DNA of 64,000 bases from Tubiluchus corallicola. Its lineage: Eukaryota; Priapulida; Priapulimorpha; Priapulimorphida; Tubiluchidae. The position numbers and the translations under genes are program-made. This document shows, piece by piece, positions 36,388 through 45,420 of this stretch. The DNA is taken from positions 55,685 to 119,684 of the forward strand of contig JAQGDQ010002391.1 in NCBI GenBank assembly GCA_030141605.1, read 5' to 3'. The notes below the pieces were generated by a model, which worked only from the letters and a program-made list of their open reading frames with translations, was not told the origin of the DNA and did no database searches. The number at the start of each line of letters is the position of its first letter. The first letter of the stretch is position 1.

Positions 36388-39009
36388 ATGAAAAAATTAT
36401 TATTGTTAAAGGAAGTTTTTCTTTTTAAATTAGGAAGAATATTTTTATCTTTTTTATTTTTGTTTCTTTTAGTTTTCACCTCCTGCAAAAAGGAAGAAGA
36501 GCATGTTTCACAATCTACAGATAAAGATTTTCTGAGCTATTCATTAAGGGTACAAGATGAAAATGTGGAAATAGGAAACGACACTATTTCAATAGACTTA
36601 CCCAATGACACTAATGTAACACAATTGAGAGCCATCTTTACACTATCCCAAGGAGCAACAGCAAAGATAGGTGACAGTGTTCAAATAAGTGGCGTAACGC
36701 CAAATGATTTTAGTAGTGATGTAACCTATACTGTTGTAGCCGAAGATGGAAGTGAAAAGAACTATGTAGTAACAGTAAATATTTTACAATCTACAGATAA
36801 AGATTTTCTGAGCTATTCATTTGGGGTACAAGATGAAAATGTGGAAATAGGAAACGACACTATTTCAATAGACTTACCCAATGACACTAATGTAACACAA
36901 TTGAGAGCCATCTTTACACTATCCCAAGGAGCAACAGCAAAGATAGGTGACAGTGTTCAAATAAGTGGCGTAACGCCAAATGATTTTAGTAGTGAGGTAA
37001 CCTATACAGTTGTAGCCGAAGATGAAAGTGAAAAGAACTATGTAGTAATAGTAACAGTAAATGTTTCACAATCTACAGATAAAGATTTTCTGAGCTATTC
37101 ATTTGGGGTACAAGATGAAAATGTGGAAATAGGAAACGACACTATTTCAATAGACTTACCCAATGACACTAATGTAACACAATTGAGAGCCATCTTTACA
37201 CTATCCCAAGGAGCAACAGCAAAGATAGGTGACGATCCTCAAATAAGTGGCGTAACGCCAAATGATTTTAGTAGTGATGTAACCTATACTGTTGTAGCCG
37301 AAGATGGAAGTGAAAAGAACTATGTAGTAACAGTAAATATTTTACAATCTACAGATAAAGATTTTCTGAGCTATTCATTTGGGGTACAAGATGAAAATGT
37401 GGAAATAGGAAACGACACTATTTCAGTAGACTTACCCAATGACACTAATGTAACACAATTGAGAGCCATCTTTACACTATCCCAAGGAGCAACAGCAAAG
37501 ATAGGTGACAGTGTTCAAATAAGTGGCGTAACGCCAAATGATTTTAGTAGTGAGGTAACCTATACAGTTGTAGCCGAAGATGAAAGTGAAAAGAACTATG
37601 TAGTAATAGTAACAGTAAATGTTTCACAATCTACAGATAAAGATTTTCTGAGCTATTCATTTGGGGTACAAGATGAAAATGTGGAAATAGGAAACGACAC
37701 TATTTCAATAGACTTACCCAATGACACTAATGTAACACAATTGAGAGCCATCTTTACACTATCCCAAGGAGCAACAGCAAAGATAGGTGACGATCCTCAA
37801 ATAAGTGGCGTTACGCCAAATGATTTTAGTAGTGATGTAACCTATACTGTTGTAGCCGAAGATGGAAGTGAAAAAAACTATGTAGTAACAGTAAATATTT
37901 TACAATCTACAGATAAAGATTTTCTGAGCTATTCATTTGGGTTCGGAGATGATGAAGATGTGGAAATAGGAAACGACACTATTTTAGTAGACTTACCCAG
38001 TGGTACTGATGTAACACAATTGATAGCCACCTTTACACTATCCCAAGGAGCAACAGCAAAGATAGGTGACGATCCTCAAATAAGTGGCGTTACGCCAAAT
38101 GATTTTAGTAGTGATGTAACCTATACTGTTGTAGCCGAAGATGGAAGTAAAAAAAACTATGTAGTAATAGTTGCTTTACAATCTACAGACAAATATTTTC
38201 TGAATTATTCATTAGGGGTACAAGGTGAAAATGTGGAAATAGGAAACGACACTATTTCAGTAGACTTACCCAGTGGCACTGATGTAACACAATTGAGAGC
38301 CATCTTTACACTATCCCAAGGAGCAACAGCAAAGATAGGTGACAGTGTTCAAATAAGTGGCGTAACGCCAAATGATTTTAGTAGTGATGTAACCTATACT
38401 GTTGTAGCCGAAGATGGAAGTGAAAAGAACTATGTAGTAACAGTAAATATTTTACAATCTACAGATAAAGATTTTCTGAGCTATTCATTAAGGGTAGAAG
38501 GTGAAAATGTGCGAATAGGAAACGACACTATTTCAATAGACTTACCCAATGACACTAATGTAACACAATTGAGAGCCACCTTTATACTATCTCAAGGAGC
38601 AACAGCAAAGATAGGTGACGATACTCAAATAAGTGGCGTAACGCCAAATGATTTTAGTAGTGATGTAACCTATACTGTTGTAGCCGAAGATGGAAGTGAA
38701 AAGAACTATGTAGTAACAGTAAATATTTTACAATCTACAGATAAAGATTTTCTGAGCTATTCATTTGGGGTACAAGATGAAAATGTGGAAATAGGAAACG
38801 ACACTATTTTAGTAGACTTACCCAGTGGTACTGATGTAACACAATTGATAGCCACCTTTACACTATCCCAAGGAGCAACAGCAAAGATAGGTGACGATCC
38901 TCAACAAAGTGGCACAACGACAAATGATTTTAGTAATGATGTAACCTATACAGTTGTAGCCGAAGATGAAAGTGAAAAGAACTATGTAGTAACAGTAACA
39001 GTACAGTAG
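36388..39009 (+). CDS. Lipoprotein paralogue 4: nine tandem DUF5018-like repeats, GLUG part lost
   Basis: 873 residues. The signal peptide is almost the same as in paralogue 3, with Cys 33 in FTSC. Nine repeats of about 92 residues follow, beginning at 36511, 36787, 37069, 37345, 37627, 37903, 38179, 38455 and 38731. Most open with QSTDKDFLSYS and end with VTYTVVAEDGSEKNYVVTV. Repeats 2 and 4 are 282 bp, the others about 276 bp. Repeats 2+3 and 4+5 form two near-identical 558-bp doublets. Each unit has the DUF5018 pattern of an Ig-like beta fold. Homology to paralogue 1 continues past the stop (39010-39045), showing that a GLUG half once followed. Probably now a rod-like stalk. Confidence 0.85.
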   Translation: MKKLLLLKEVFLFKLGRIFLSFLFLFLLVFTSCKKEEEHVSQSTDKDFLSYSLRVQDENVEIGNDTISIDLPNDTNVTQLRAIFTLSQGATAKIGDSVQISGVTPNDFSSDVTYTVVAEDGSEKNYVVTVNILQSTDKDFLSYSFGVQDENVEIGNDTISIDLPNDTNVTQLRAIFTLSQGATAKIGDSVQISGVTPNDFSSEVTYTVVAEDESEKNYVVIVTVNVSQSTDKDFLSYSFGVQDENVEIGNDTISIDLPNDTNVTQLRAIFTLSQGATAKIGDDPQISGVTPNDFSSDVTYTVVAEDGSEKNYVVTVNILQSTDKDFLSYSFGVQDENVEIGNDTISVDLPNDTNVTQLRAIFTLSQGATAKIGDSVQISGVTPNDFSSEVTYTVVAEDESEKNYVVIVTVNVSQSTDKDFLSYSFGVQDENVEIGNDTISIDLPNDTNVTQLRAIFTLSQGATAKIGDDPQISGVTPNDFSSDVTYTVVAEDGSEKNYVVTVNILQSTDKDFLSYSFGFGDDEDVEIGNDTILVDLPSGTDVTQLIATFTLSQGATAKIGDDPQISGVTPNDFSSDVTYTVVAEDGSKKNYVVIVALQSTDKYFLNYSLGVQGENVEIGNDTISVDLPSGTDVTQLRAIFTLSQGATAKIGDSVQISGVTPNDFSSDVTYTVVAEDGSEKNYVVTVNILQSTDKDFLSYSLRVEGENVRIGNDTISIDLPNDTNVTQLRATFILSQGATAKIGDDTQISGVTPNDFSSDVTYTVVAEDGSEKNYVVTVNILQSTDKDFLSYSFGVQDENVEIGNDTILVDLPSGTDVTQLIATFTLSQGATAKIGDDPQQSGTTTNDFSNDVTYTVVAEDESEKNYVVTVTVQ
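36511..39009 (+). repeat. Array of nine 276/282-bp coding repeats
   Basis: DNA-level identity between units is very high. The array keeps frame and repeat variants alternate (GDSVQ and GDDPQ types), which indicates amplification by unequal crossing-over of both single and paired units. Confidence 0.95.
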
Positions 39010-39045
39010 GACAACCTACTTTCCAAGTCGTAAGCTATTACAAAG
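39010..39045 (+). pseudogene. Scar of the lost GLUG half of paralogue 4
   Basis: The 36 bases after the stop match the start of the ALSYY domain in paralogue 1 (30081 onward: GACAACCTACTTTCCAAG.., then ..TAAGCTATTACAA). The match ends abruptly and joins the 3' terminator cassette. The coding frame upstream is shifted relative to paralogue 1 by five extra bases near 39003-39007. Confidence 0.8.
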
Positions 39046-39115
39046 ATATTCACTAAAATTTTAAAGCAAGTACATTTCTTATAATGTACTTGCTTTGTAT
39101 TGTGCTTGCTTCTGC
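39046..39115 (+). repeat. Terminator cassette, copy C (hairpin 39063-39096)
   Basis: The same 13-bp arms and loop as copy B. The first 32 bases of the cassette are missing because the deletion joined it to the ALSYY-domain remnant. Confidence 0.9.
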
Positions 39116-39320
39116 ATTCTGTTCTAAAAAAATGAGTTAATTTATTTTTAGGAACCTCTTTCATTGAAAGAAGCTATAATCAGAAAGGAAAAAACTATCA
39201 AATGAAAACTTAATATCAGAAACTTTTAGAAAAAACAACTCATATTTATTCTGTCCAATCTTTTTTTAGACAATGTCAGCAGGTACTTTGATACAATAAA
39301 ACACACAACCCAAACTCACT
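39116..39320. other. Intergenic region after the lipoprotein array
   Basis: A+T-rich and convergent between paralogue 4 and waaA. No coding region, hairpin or repeat beyond the cassette was recognised. Confidence 0.5.
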
Positions 39321-40541
39321 TTACAATACCTCTGAAAGTATCTGCTCAGAAGCACCTATGTTTTTTTCTACATATGTCCTGCATATATCTGAAACCTCCT
39401 GCAATCTGATACCATCATCCAACAAACTATCCAATATATTTTTCAACTCTTCATAATCCTTTATAGAAAAAGCTCCCCCCAAACCTACAAGTTCTACAGC
39501 CTCGTTATATTTTTTATATTCAGTACCAAACACTGTGGGTAATCCATATACTGCTGCTTCCACAATATTGTGAATACCATCCCTAAAACCACCTCCAATA
39601 TAAGCCACATTGCCATACCTGTAAACCTCAGATAATATCCCTATCACATCCACAATTAACACTTGTGCTTCTTTCAATTCTACCTTATCACATTTTGAAT
39701 ACAAACAATACTTTACCTTCAACGTTTTGCAAATAGCCTCTATACAAGTCTTATTTACTATGTGAGGAGCAATAATTGCTTTTACTTTATTATTATTGAT
39801 GTACTGCAAAAGCAACTTCTCATCTTCTTTCCACGTACTACCACACACCAAACATTTTTCTTTTCCTTTAAACATTTCTACTATTGGCAAGCCCTCTCTC
39901 TGTTGTGCAATTTCCCACACACGGTCAAACCGTGTATCACCCGCTACGGAGACACAGTTAATCCCTATTGATTGTAATAAATCTGCTGATGCCTCAGTCT
40001 GAACAAAAAGACGAGTAAAAGCATTCAAAGCCTTTCTATACCAACTCCCATACCATTGAAAGAAAACCTGCTCCTTGCGAAAAATAGCTGAAAAAATATA
40101 GCAGGGTATGTTGTTTTGTTTTATCACAGAGAGATAGTTCAGCCAAAACTCATATTTAATAAAAAAGACTTTTTCCGGTCGCACTATCTTTATAAATCGT
40201 TTTGCATTCCCCCAAGTATCATTTGGCAGGTAAGATACGTAGTTCACCCCTTCGTAATCTTTAACCTCCTCATAGCCCGAAGGTGAAAAGAAAGTCAATA
40301 ATATTTTATATTCAGGACATCTTGCTTTTAGTTTTTCCATTACAGGACGCCCCTGTTCAAACTCACCCAATGAAGAAGCGTGAAACCACACTATTCTATC
40401 ATTTTTCTTTATTTTACTAGCCAGCCAGCACAGTCTCCCCCTCCTACCCTCTACCCAAAGTTTTGCCTTCTTATTGAAGATAGCTGCCAACCTCATCCCC
40501 CAACCCATTATATACATAGATATATTATACAAAAACCACAT
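39321..40541 (-). CDS. waaA: 3-deoxy-D-manno-octulosonate (Kdo) transferase
   Basis: About 406 residues from ATG 40541 (MWFLYNISMYIMGWG). An ATG at 40559 is also in frame, but it lies only 7 bp from the -7 box at 40573-40566, at the expected transcription start, so the inner start is preferred. An N-terminal membrane anchor is followed by the KdtA pattern: HASSLGEFEQGRP, LLTFFSPSGYE, FFIKYEFWLNYL, GDTRFDRV, and a late AAVYGLPTVFG. It adds Kdo from CMP-Kdo to lipid A precursor at the inner membrane. Divergent from tatA. Confidence 0.93.
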   Translation of the reverse strand: MWFLYNISMYIMGWGMRLAAIFNKKAKLWVEGRRGRLCWLASKIKKNDRIVWFHASSLGEFEQGRPVMEKLKARCPEYKILLTFFSPSGYEEVKDYEGVNYVSYLPNDTWGNAKRFIKIVRPEKVFFIKYEFWLNYLSVIKQNNIPCYIFSAIFRKEQVFFQWYGSWYRKALNAFTRLFVQTEASADLLQSIGINCVSVAGDTRFDRVWEIAQQREGLPIVEMFKGKEKCLVCGSTWKEDEKLLLQYINNNKVKAIIAPHIVNKTCIEAICKTLKVKYCLYSKCDKVELKEAQVLIVDVIGILSEVYRYGNVAYIGGGFRDGIHNIVEAAVYGLPTVFGTEYKKYNEAVELVGLGGAFSIKDYEELKNILDSLLDDGIRLQEVSDICRTYVEKNIGASEQILSEVL

Positions 40542-40565
40542 CACACAACACTTAAACAAACATTA

Positions 40566-40573
40566 CAAAGTTA
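40566..40573 (-). promoter_or_regulatory. Candidate -7 box of waaA
   Basis: TAACTTTG on the minus strand, 24 nt before the preferred ATG at 40541. Confidence 0.45.
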
Positions 40574-40731
40574 AAACAATATTTCAACCCCCATAGGGAA
40601 TGTATTCTTCTATCCAAAAATCCTTGAACTTGCGGTGTAAGATACAACCTACCGTAAGCTATAATTATTGTCTTTTTTGTAATAGTTTTCAATGTTAAAG
40701 CATTCTCAACTTTCAATTCCTCAAATTTATT

Positions 40732-40739
40732 TATCTTTG
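40732..40739 (+). promoter_or_regulatory. Candidate -7 box of tatA
   Basis: TATCTTTG followed by C, 29 nt before the tatA ATG at 40769. Confidence 0.5.
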
Positions 40740-40768
40740 CTCTTAATATTTTATTTCATTAAATAATA

Positions 40769-41068
40769 ATGACCTTGTTTATACTACTATTTATTGGTGG
40801 TCCCGAAATTGTAATCATAGCTCTTGTAGTGCTATTACTTTTTGGGTCAAAAAGCTTGCCTGATATAGCTAGAAGTTTTGGCAAAGGAATGAGGGAGTTC
40901 AAGCGGGCAACTAACGAACTAAAACAAGAATTCAATAAAGAAATGAACCTAACAGATGATGTAAAGGAAATTACCCAAAATGTAGAAAATATTAAAAAAG
41001 ATTTAAAAGAAAATTTAGATGTTACCAAACTTGAGACAAAAAAAAATAAAAAAAATAATCCCAATTAA
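40769..41068 (+). CDS. tatA: Twin-arginine translocase subunit TatA/TatE
   Basis: 99 residues: a short hydrophobic helix ([19 protein letters not shown]), then the hinge and amphipathic helix [20 protein letters not shown], which is the TatA signature. A charged, Lys-rich cytoplasmic tail follows. It forms the pore for folded Tat substrates in the inner membrane. tatC is not in the window. Confidence 0.95.
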   Translation: MTLFILLFIGGPEIVIIALVVLLLFGSKSLPDIARSFGKGMREFKRATNELKQEFNKEMNLTDDVKEITQNVENIKKDLKENLDVTKLETKKNKKNNPN

Positions 41069-41094
41069 TTACTAACTTAAAAATTAAACTAATT

Positions 41095-42114
41095 ATGAAA
41101 AAAGTATTACTTATCATTGCATCACTCATTGTAATAATCTTAGTTGGCGCAGTCATATGGCTTTCAACCTTGGATGGGAAATATGATGTTTCTCGTAAGA
41201 TAGTTATCAATGCTAATGAAGAGAAAGTCTTTAATGAGCCTCTCAACTTTAGAAACTGGGGAGAATGGTCGCCCTGGATGGTAGCAGAACCTGATGCAAA
41301 AATAACTTTCTCTGGAAAAAACAAGGAACTAGGAGCTATTTATAAATGGGAAGGAGACATAGTAGGTAAAGGTGAAATAGAACATACCCTTATTAAACCT
41401 TATAAAACCATAGAGCAAGAAATACGCTTTGAAAAACCTTTTAAATCTGTTGCAAAAACGTATTGGAATTTTGAAAAACAAAATGACTCTAGTATAGAAG
41501 TAACTTTAGGTATGCGAGGAGAAATGCCTTTTTTCTTTCGCTTTATGACTAAACAAATGTCTATTTATATAGGTATGGATTACGAAAGGGGCTTATCTAT
41601 GTTAAAAGATTATATAGAAACTGGCGAAGTAGCGTCCAACGTGGAAATAGTAGGAGAAGTAGAAGTAAAGCCAATGAAATATGTAGCTTCAAAAACTTCT
41701 TGTTCCTTTGATGAATTAGAAGAAACAATGGAAAGAGATATAAATAATCTTTTCACTTATATTACCAATAATAATGTTTCAACAGTAGGAGCTCCAATGA
41801 CTGTTTACCACGAATATGATTTCGAAAATAGACGCTGTGAATACTCTACTGCTATAGCTATTACAGACACACACACACCTACAGGTAACTACTACGTAGC
41901 AAGTATGCCCAAAACCAAAGCCTTTAAGGTAATCTTCAAAGGACATTACAAGCATATTGGTAATGCTTGGGCTGCTGGTATGCAAATCATAATGCACACC
42001 AAAGGAATGAAAGAAAGCAAAGATATTCCTCCTTATGAAATGTATCTTACTAACCCACATGCAGTACCTAATCCCAAAGACTGGGTTACCGAAATATATT
42101 TACCGTTGAAATAA
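41095..42114 (+). CDS. SRPBCC-domain plus GyrI-like-domain protein, membrane anchored
   Basis: 339 residues. One N-terminal transmembrane helix (about 4-25), an SRPBCC/polyketide-cyclase-like domain (about 30-180, with FRNWGEWSPWMVAEPDAKITFSG-type opening), then a GyrI/AraC effector-binding-like domain (about 188-338, ending VTEIYLPLK). Such fusions are common in Bacteroidota and probably bind a small hydrophobic ligand; the ligand is unknown. It starts 26 bp after tatA and may be cotranscribed. Confidence 0.78.
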   Translation: MKKVLLIIASLIVIILVGAVIWLSTLDGKYDVSRKIVINANEEKVFNEPLNFRNWGEWSPWMVAEPDAKITFSGKNKELGAIYKWEGDIVGKGEIEHTLIKPYKTIEQEIRFEKPFKSVAKTYWNFEKQNDSSIEVTLGMRGEMPFFFRFMTKQMSIYIGMDYERGLSMLKDYIETGEVASNVEIVGEVEVKPMKYVASKTSCSFDELEETMERDINNLFTYITNNNVSTVGAPMTVYHEYDFENRRCEYSTAIAITDTHTPTGNYYVASMPKTKAFKVIFKGHYKHIGNAWAAGMQIIMHTKGMKESKDIPPYEMYLTNPHAVPNPKDWVTEIYLPLK

Positions 42115-42123
42115 TATTGTTTC

Positions 42124-42151
42124 GCAGGGACAAGCTGTAGCTTGTTCCTGC
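42124..42151 (+). terminator. Hairpin after the SRPBCC gene
   Basis: Arms GCAGGGACAAGCT and AGCTTGTTCCTGC pair over 13 positions, with one G-U, around a 2-nt loop. The trailing sequence has only a weak T run, so termination is probable but not certain. Confidence 0.5.
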
Positions 42152-42188
42152 TCTTACATATATCTGTATAAACCATCAATAATTTTAA

Positions 42189-42839
42189 ATGATAATAGCC
42201 AAAAATATTACCAAATCATTTAAAAATTTACAAGTGTTAAAAGGTGCTAACCTGCACATCAAAAAAGGTGAGATAGTATCCATAGTAGGTACAAGTGGTG
42301 CAGGAAAAACCACTCTATTACAAATAATAGGTACACTTGTAAAACCCAACTCTGGTACTATCATTATCAATAACAATAAAGTGAGCCATTTGAAAGGCAA
42401 CCAACTATCCAAGTTTAGAAATTCTAGAATAGGATTTATTTTCCAATTTCACAACTTACTACCTGAATTTACAGCCCTTGAAAATGTATCCATCCCTGCC
42501 CTTATAGCCAAAACACCAAAAAAAGAAGTAGAAGAGCATGCCAAAGAAATATTTAGCTTCTTAAACTTATCAGACAGAGTAAATCATAAACCTGCACAAC
42601 TATCAGGTGGAGAACAACAAAGAGTGGCAATAGCACGTGCATTAATCAATAATCCTGATGTTATTTTAGCCGATGAACCCTCAGGGAACTTAGATTATGA
42701 AAGCCAGCAAGAACTTTACAAATTATTCTTTAAACTAAGAGAAAAATACAACCAAACTTTCACTATCGTTACTCACGACAAACACCTTGCCTCTATCTCT
42801 GACAGAAAACTTACAATGAAAAATGGTGTTATAGTATAA
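42189..42839 (+). CDS. lolD: LolD-like ABC-transporter ATPase
   Basis: 216 residues. Walker [11 protein letters not shown]-loop [17 protein letters not shown], signature [15 protein letters not shown], Walker [13 protein letters not shown] and switch His in VTHD are all present. The [16 protein letters not shown] segment is the usual mark of LolD/MacB-type ATPases; LolCDE releases lipoproteins from the inner membrane. No permease gene is adjacent. Three bases separate it from apbE. Confidence 0.85.
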   Translation: MIIAKNITKSFKNLQVLKGANLHIKKGEIVSIVGTSGAGKTTLLQIIGTLVKPNSGTIIINNNKVSHLKGNQLSKFRNSRIGFIFQFHNLLPEFTALENVSIPALIAKTPKKEVEEHAKEIFSFLNLSDRVNHKPAQLSGGEQQRVAIARALINNPDVILADEPSGNLDYESQQELYKLFFKLREKYNQTFTIVTHDKHLASISDRKLTMKNGVIV

Positions 42840-42842
42840 CAT

Positions 42843-43838
42843 ATGAATAAAAAATATTTTTTATTTTTTCTCTTCTTCACTTTTTTAACAACTTCTTGCG
42901 AAGAAAAATACATTTACAACCAAGGCTTCATCTATGGCACTACTTACAACATTATTTACTCTTCTACTATAGACCACCATACACAAATAGACAGCGTGTT
43001 ACAAGTCTTAGACCATTCGCTTTCCACTTTCAATCCCTATTCCACTATCTCCAAAATCAACCGTAATACTCCCACTACATTAGACTCTATATTTATTAAC
43101 TGCTTTAAAACAGCCAAAAAAATATATGACAAAACTAATGGAGCTTTTGACATCACAGTAGCCCCCCTTGTCAACCTATGGGGCTTTGGTTTCGAAAACA
43201 AAGAGAGTTTAGACACTAACTGCATAGACAGTCTACTTACTCTTGTAGGAATGAACAAAATAATGATAAAAAACAAGCAAATTATAAAAATATGTTCTAA
43301 CATTACCCTTGATGCAAGTGCTATAGCTAAGGGCTATGCTGTAGATTTGGTAGCAGACTATCTCAATAGCCAAGACATAAAAAACTATCTAATAGAAATA
43401 GGAGGAGAAATAAGAACACAAGGCTTTAATCCTGATAAAAAGAGATGGAAAATAGGCATAGACAAACCCATACCAGATACTAAGGCAAGAGCCAGAGAAT
43501 TACAAACAATTGTTCAATCCAACAATCAAGCTATAGCCACATCAGGAAATTATCGCAACTTTTATATAAAAGAGAATAAAATGTACTCTCACACCATTGA
43601 CCCTAAAACAGGTTACCCTGTGCAACACAACCTACTATCAGCCACTGTATTTGCTCCAAACTGTATGATAGCCGATGCTTATGCTACAGCTTGTATGGTT
43701 TTGGGGGTAGAGAAAAGCATCGAATTAGCAGAAACAATCCCCAAAATAGATATACACCTCATTTACCAAGACAGCACAACCTTGCAAACTTACACATCAG
43801 AAAATATAAAAAAGAACTTTATTGGTGAAAAGAAATAG
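42843..43838 (+). CDS. apbE: FAD:protein FMN transferase (ApbE)
   Basis: 331 residues with a lipoprotein signal (TTSC, Cys 19). ApbE motifs: TYNIIYSS near the start, DASAIAKGYAVDLVADYL, EIGGEIRTQG, HTIDPKTGYPV and the metal-binding DAYATACMVLG. It attaches FMN to Thr residues of Rnf/Nqr-type redox proteins on the periplasmic side. It is cotranscribed with the lolD-like gene. Confidence 0.94.
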   Translation: MNKKYFLFFLFFTFLTTSCEEKYIYNQGFIYGTTYNIIYSSTIDHHTQIDSVLQVLDHSLSTFNPYSTISKINRNTPTTLDSIFINCFKTAKKIYDKTNGAFDITVAPLVNLWGFGFENKESLDTNCIDSLLTLVGMNKIMIKNKQIIKICSNITLDASAIAKGYAVDLVADYLNSQDIKNYLIEIGGEIRTQGFNPDKKRWKIGIDKPIPDTKARARELQTIVQSNNQAIATSGNYRNFYIKENKMYSHTIDPKTGYPVQHNLLSATVFAPNCMIADAYATACMVLGVEKSIELAETIPKIDIHLIYQDSTTLQTYTSENIKKNFIGEKK

Positions 43839-43919
43839 TAGTCCATTTAAAAACCTTTGAAGATAAAATATCTCACAAAAAATAGTATAATAAAAATTAA
43901 AGCATATACTTAATTAATA

Positions 43920-44603
43920 TTAGGCTATCATTACCTTGCTGGCTATTAGTATAATAAATATAGAAAGTATTAAACTTGCTGATATATTCCTTATATCATT
44001 TACTGTAAATTCCTCTACGCCCTTCAACCGAAGTTTCTGTATATACTTAGTTGTTAATACGTAAACATACATTTTGTAGACAGCATAGCCTATAAATATA
44101 CCAAGCATTGCTCCTACTATTATATCAGCAGGATAATGCAAGCCAAGATATATCCTTGTGTAAGAATTAAGAATAGCCCAAAATAATATTAAAAATGTAT
44201 AAGCCTTATTTTTGAATAAAAAGATAGAAAAACCCGCAAAGGCAAATGAATTTGCCGCATGCGATGAGATAAAGCCATATAAACCTCCTCGCTTATTATT
44301 TACCAACATTACCAAACCCTCCAAAGCAGGTTCTTGCGAAGGTCTTAAACGTTGAAACAAAGGCTTGCACATACCTGACGCTATTTGGTCAGCCAGTACA
44401 ATAGTTAGAGCAATAAACACCATTGTAATAGTGGCCTGCCATTTGTAACGTTTTATTATATGAATTAGGATGATAGTATAAAAAGGTATCCAAATATTTC
44501 TACTGGTAAACAACCACATAAAATTATCCCAAAATTGGGTGTGGCAGTTATTCAGATATAATAACAACTGAGTGTCAAATCCGTTTAAGGCTTCTAACAT
44601 CAA
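43920..44603 (-). CDS. PAP2-family membrane phosphatase
   Basis: 227 residues with five to six membrane helices. The three phosphatase motifs are visible: KPLFQRLRP (KX6RP), SSHAANSF (a PSGH variant with Ser in place of Pro-Ser-Gly) and RIYLGLHYPADIIVG (SRX5HX3D type). It probably hydrolyses a lipid phosphate such as undecaprenyl diphosphate or phosphatidyl-glycerophosphate. Last of four minus-strand genes. Confidence 0.88.
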   Translation of the reverse strand: MMLEALNGFDTQLLLYLNNCHTQFWDNFMWLFTSRNIWIPFYTIILIHIIKRYKWQATITMVFIALTIVLADQIASGMCKPLFQRLRPSQEPALEGLVMLVNNKRGGLYGFISSHAANSFAFAGFSIFLFKNKAYTFLILFWAILNSYTRIYLGLHYPADIIVGAMLGIFIGYAVYKMYVYVLTTKYIQKLRLKGVEEFTVNDIRNISASLILSIFIILIASKVMIA

Positions 44604-44633
44604 CTCCTAATATTTGAAAATGACTATAATAAT

Positions 44634-45395
44634 TTATTCTCCTTCTACAATTGCTTCATCTACAAGTATTCTTCCACAATACTCGCAAACTATCACTTTT
44701 CTATGAGTCTTTATATCCAACTGTCTCTGTGGAGGTACTTTGTTGAAACATCCACCACAGGCATCACGCTCTACTGTGACTATTGCCAATCCATTTCGTG
44801 CATTACTTCTTATTCTTTTAAAAGCAGCAAGCAACCTTTCTTCTACTTTCTTTTCTACCTTCTCCGATTGAACAATTAAATCTTGTTCTTCTTTTTTTGT
44901 GTCTTCTGTAATTTTATTTAATTCCTCTTGTTTTATAACTTTTTCTTTCTTTTTCTCTTCTAAATCTTGTTTTGTCTTTTCTATTAGTTCCTTTATATTT
45001 TCTACTTCAGCTGTTATTTCCTTAACTTGTTTCTTTGCTAATTCTATTTCTAAGTTTTGAAATTCTATTTCTTTCGAGAGAGATTCATACTCTCTATTAT
45101 TTCTCACACTGTTTTGCTGCTCTTCATATTTAGCGATTGAGGCTTTTGCTTCTTTGCTTTTATTCTTTTTTTCTGTTACTTCTTTTCTTTTTTCTTTTAG
45201 TTCTTCATTGTAGTTTTTCACTCGCGTAGTCAAGCCTTCTATCTCATCTTCCAGATCTTTTACTTCTAACGGCAGTTCTCCTTTTAATATTTGAATTTGA
45301 TCTATTTTAGAATTTACCTGTTGTAACAAAAAAAGATCTTTCAATTTATCTTGTATCAAAGCATCTTTTATTGTTTTTTCTTTTTTATTCTCCAT
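44634..45395 (-). CDS. Coiled-coil protein with a C4 zinc ribbon
   Basis: 253 residues. Residues about 25-180 form a long, very Lys/Glu-rich coiled coil. The C-terminus holds CGGC and CEYC pairs (about 212-240), a C4-type zinc ribbon. It belongs to the widespread family that stands next to nif3, as here (26 bp downstream). Possible role as a nucleic-acid or flagellar/gliding chaperone-like factor; not proven. Confidence 0.85.
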   Translation of the reverse strand: MENKKEKTIKDALIQDKLKDLFLLQQVNSKIDQIQILKGELPLEVKDLEDEIEGLTTRVKNYNEELKEKRKEVTEKKNKSKEAKASIAKYEEQQNSVRNNREYESLSKEIEFQNLEIELAKKQVKEITAEVENIKELIEKTKQDLEEKKKEKVIKQEELNKITEDTKKEEQDLIVQSEKVEKKVEERLLAAFKRIRSNARNGLAIVTVERDACGGCFNKVPPQRQLDIKTHRKVIVCEYCGRILVDEAIVEGE

Positions 45396-45420
45396 TATAT
45401 TATAACTATTAAAAACTTTG

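Noticed and set aside
36511-39009. CRISPR-like array
   Set aside because: The repeats are 276-282 bp, in frame, with no spacers, and code for an Ig-like protein domain.
42189-42839. Complete LolCDE system
   Set aside because: Only the ATPase is present here; the nearest FtsX-like permease (50342-51538) has its own ATPase partner.
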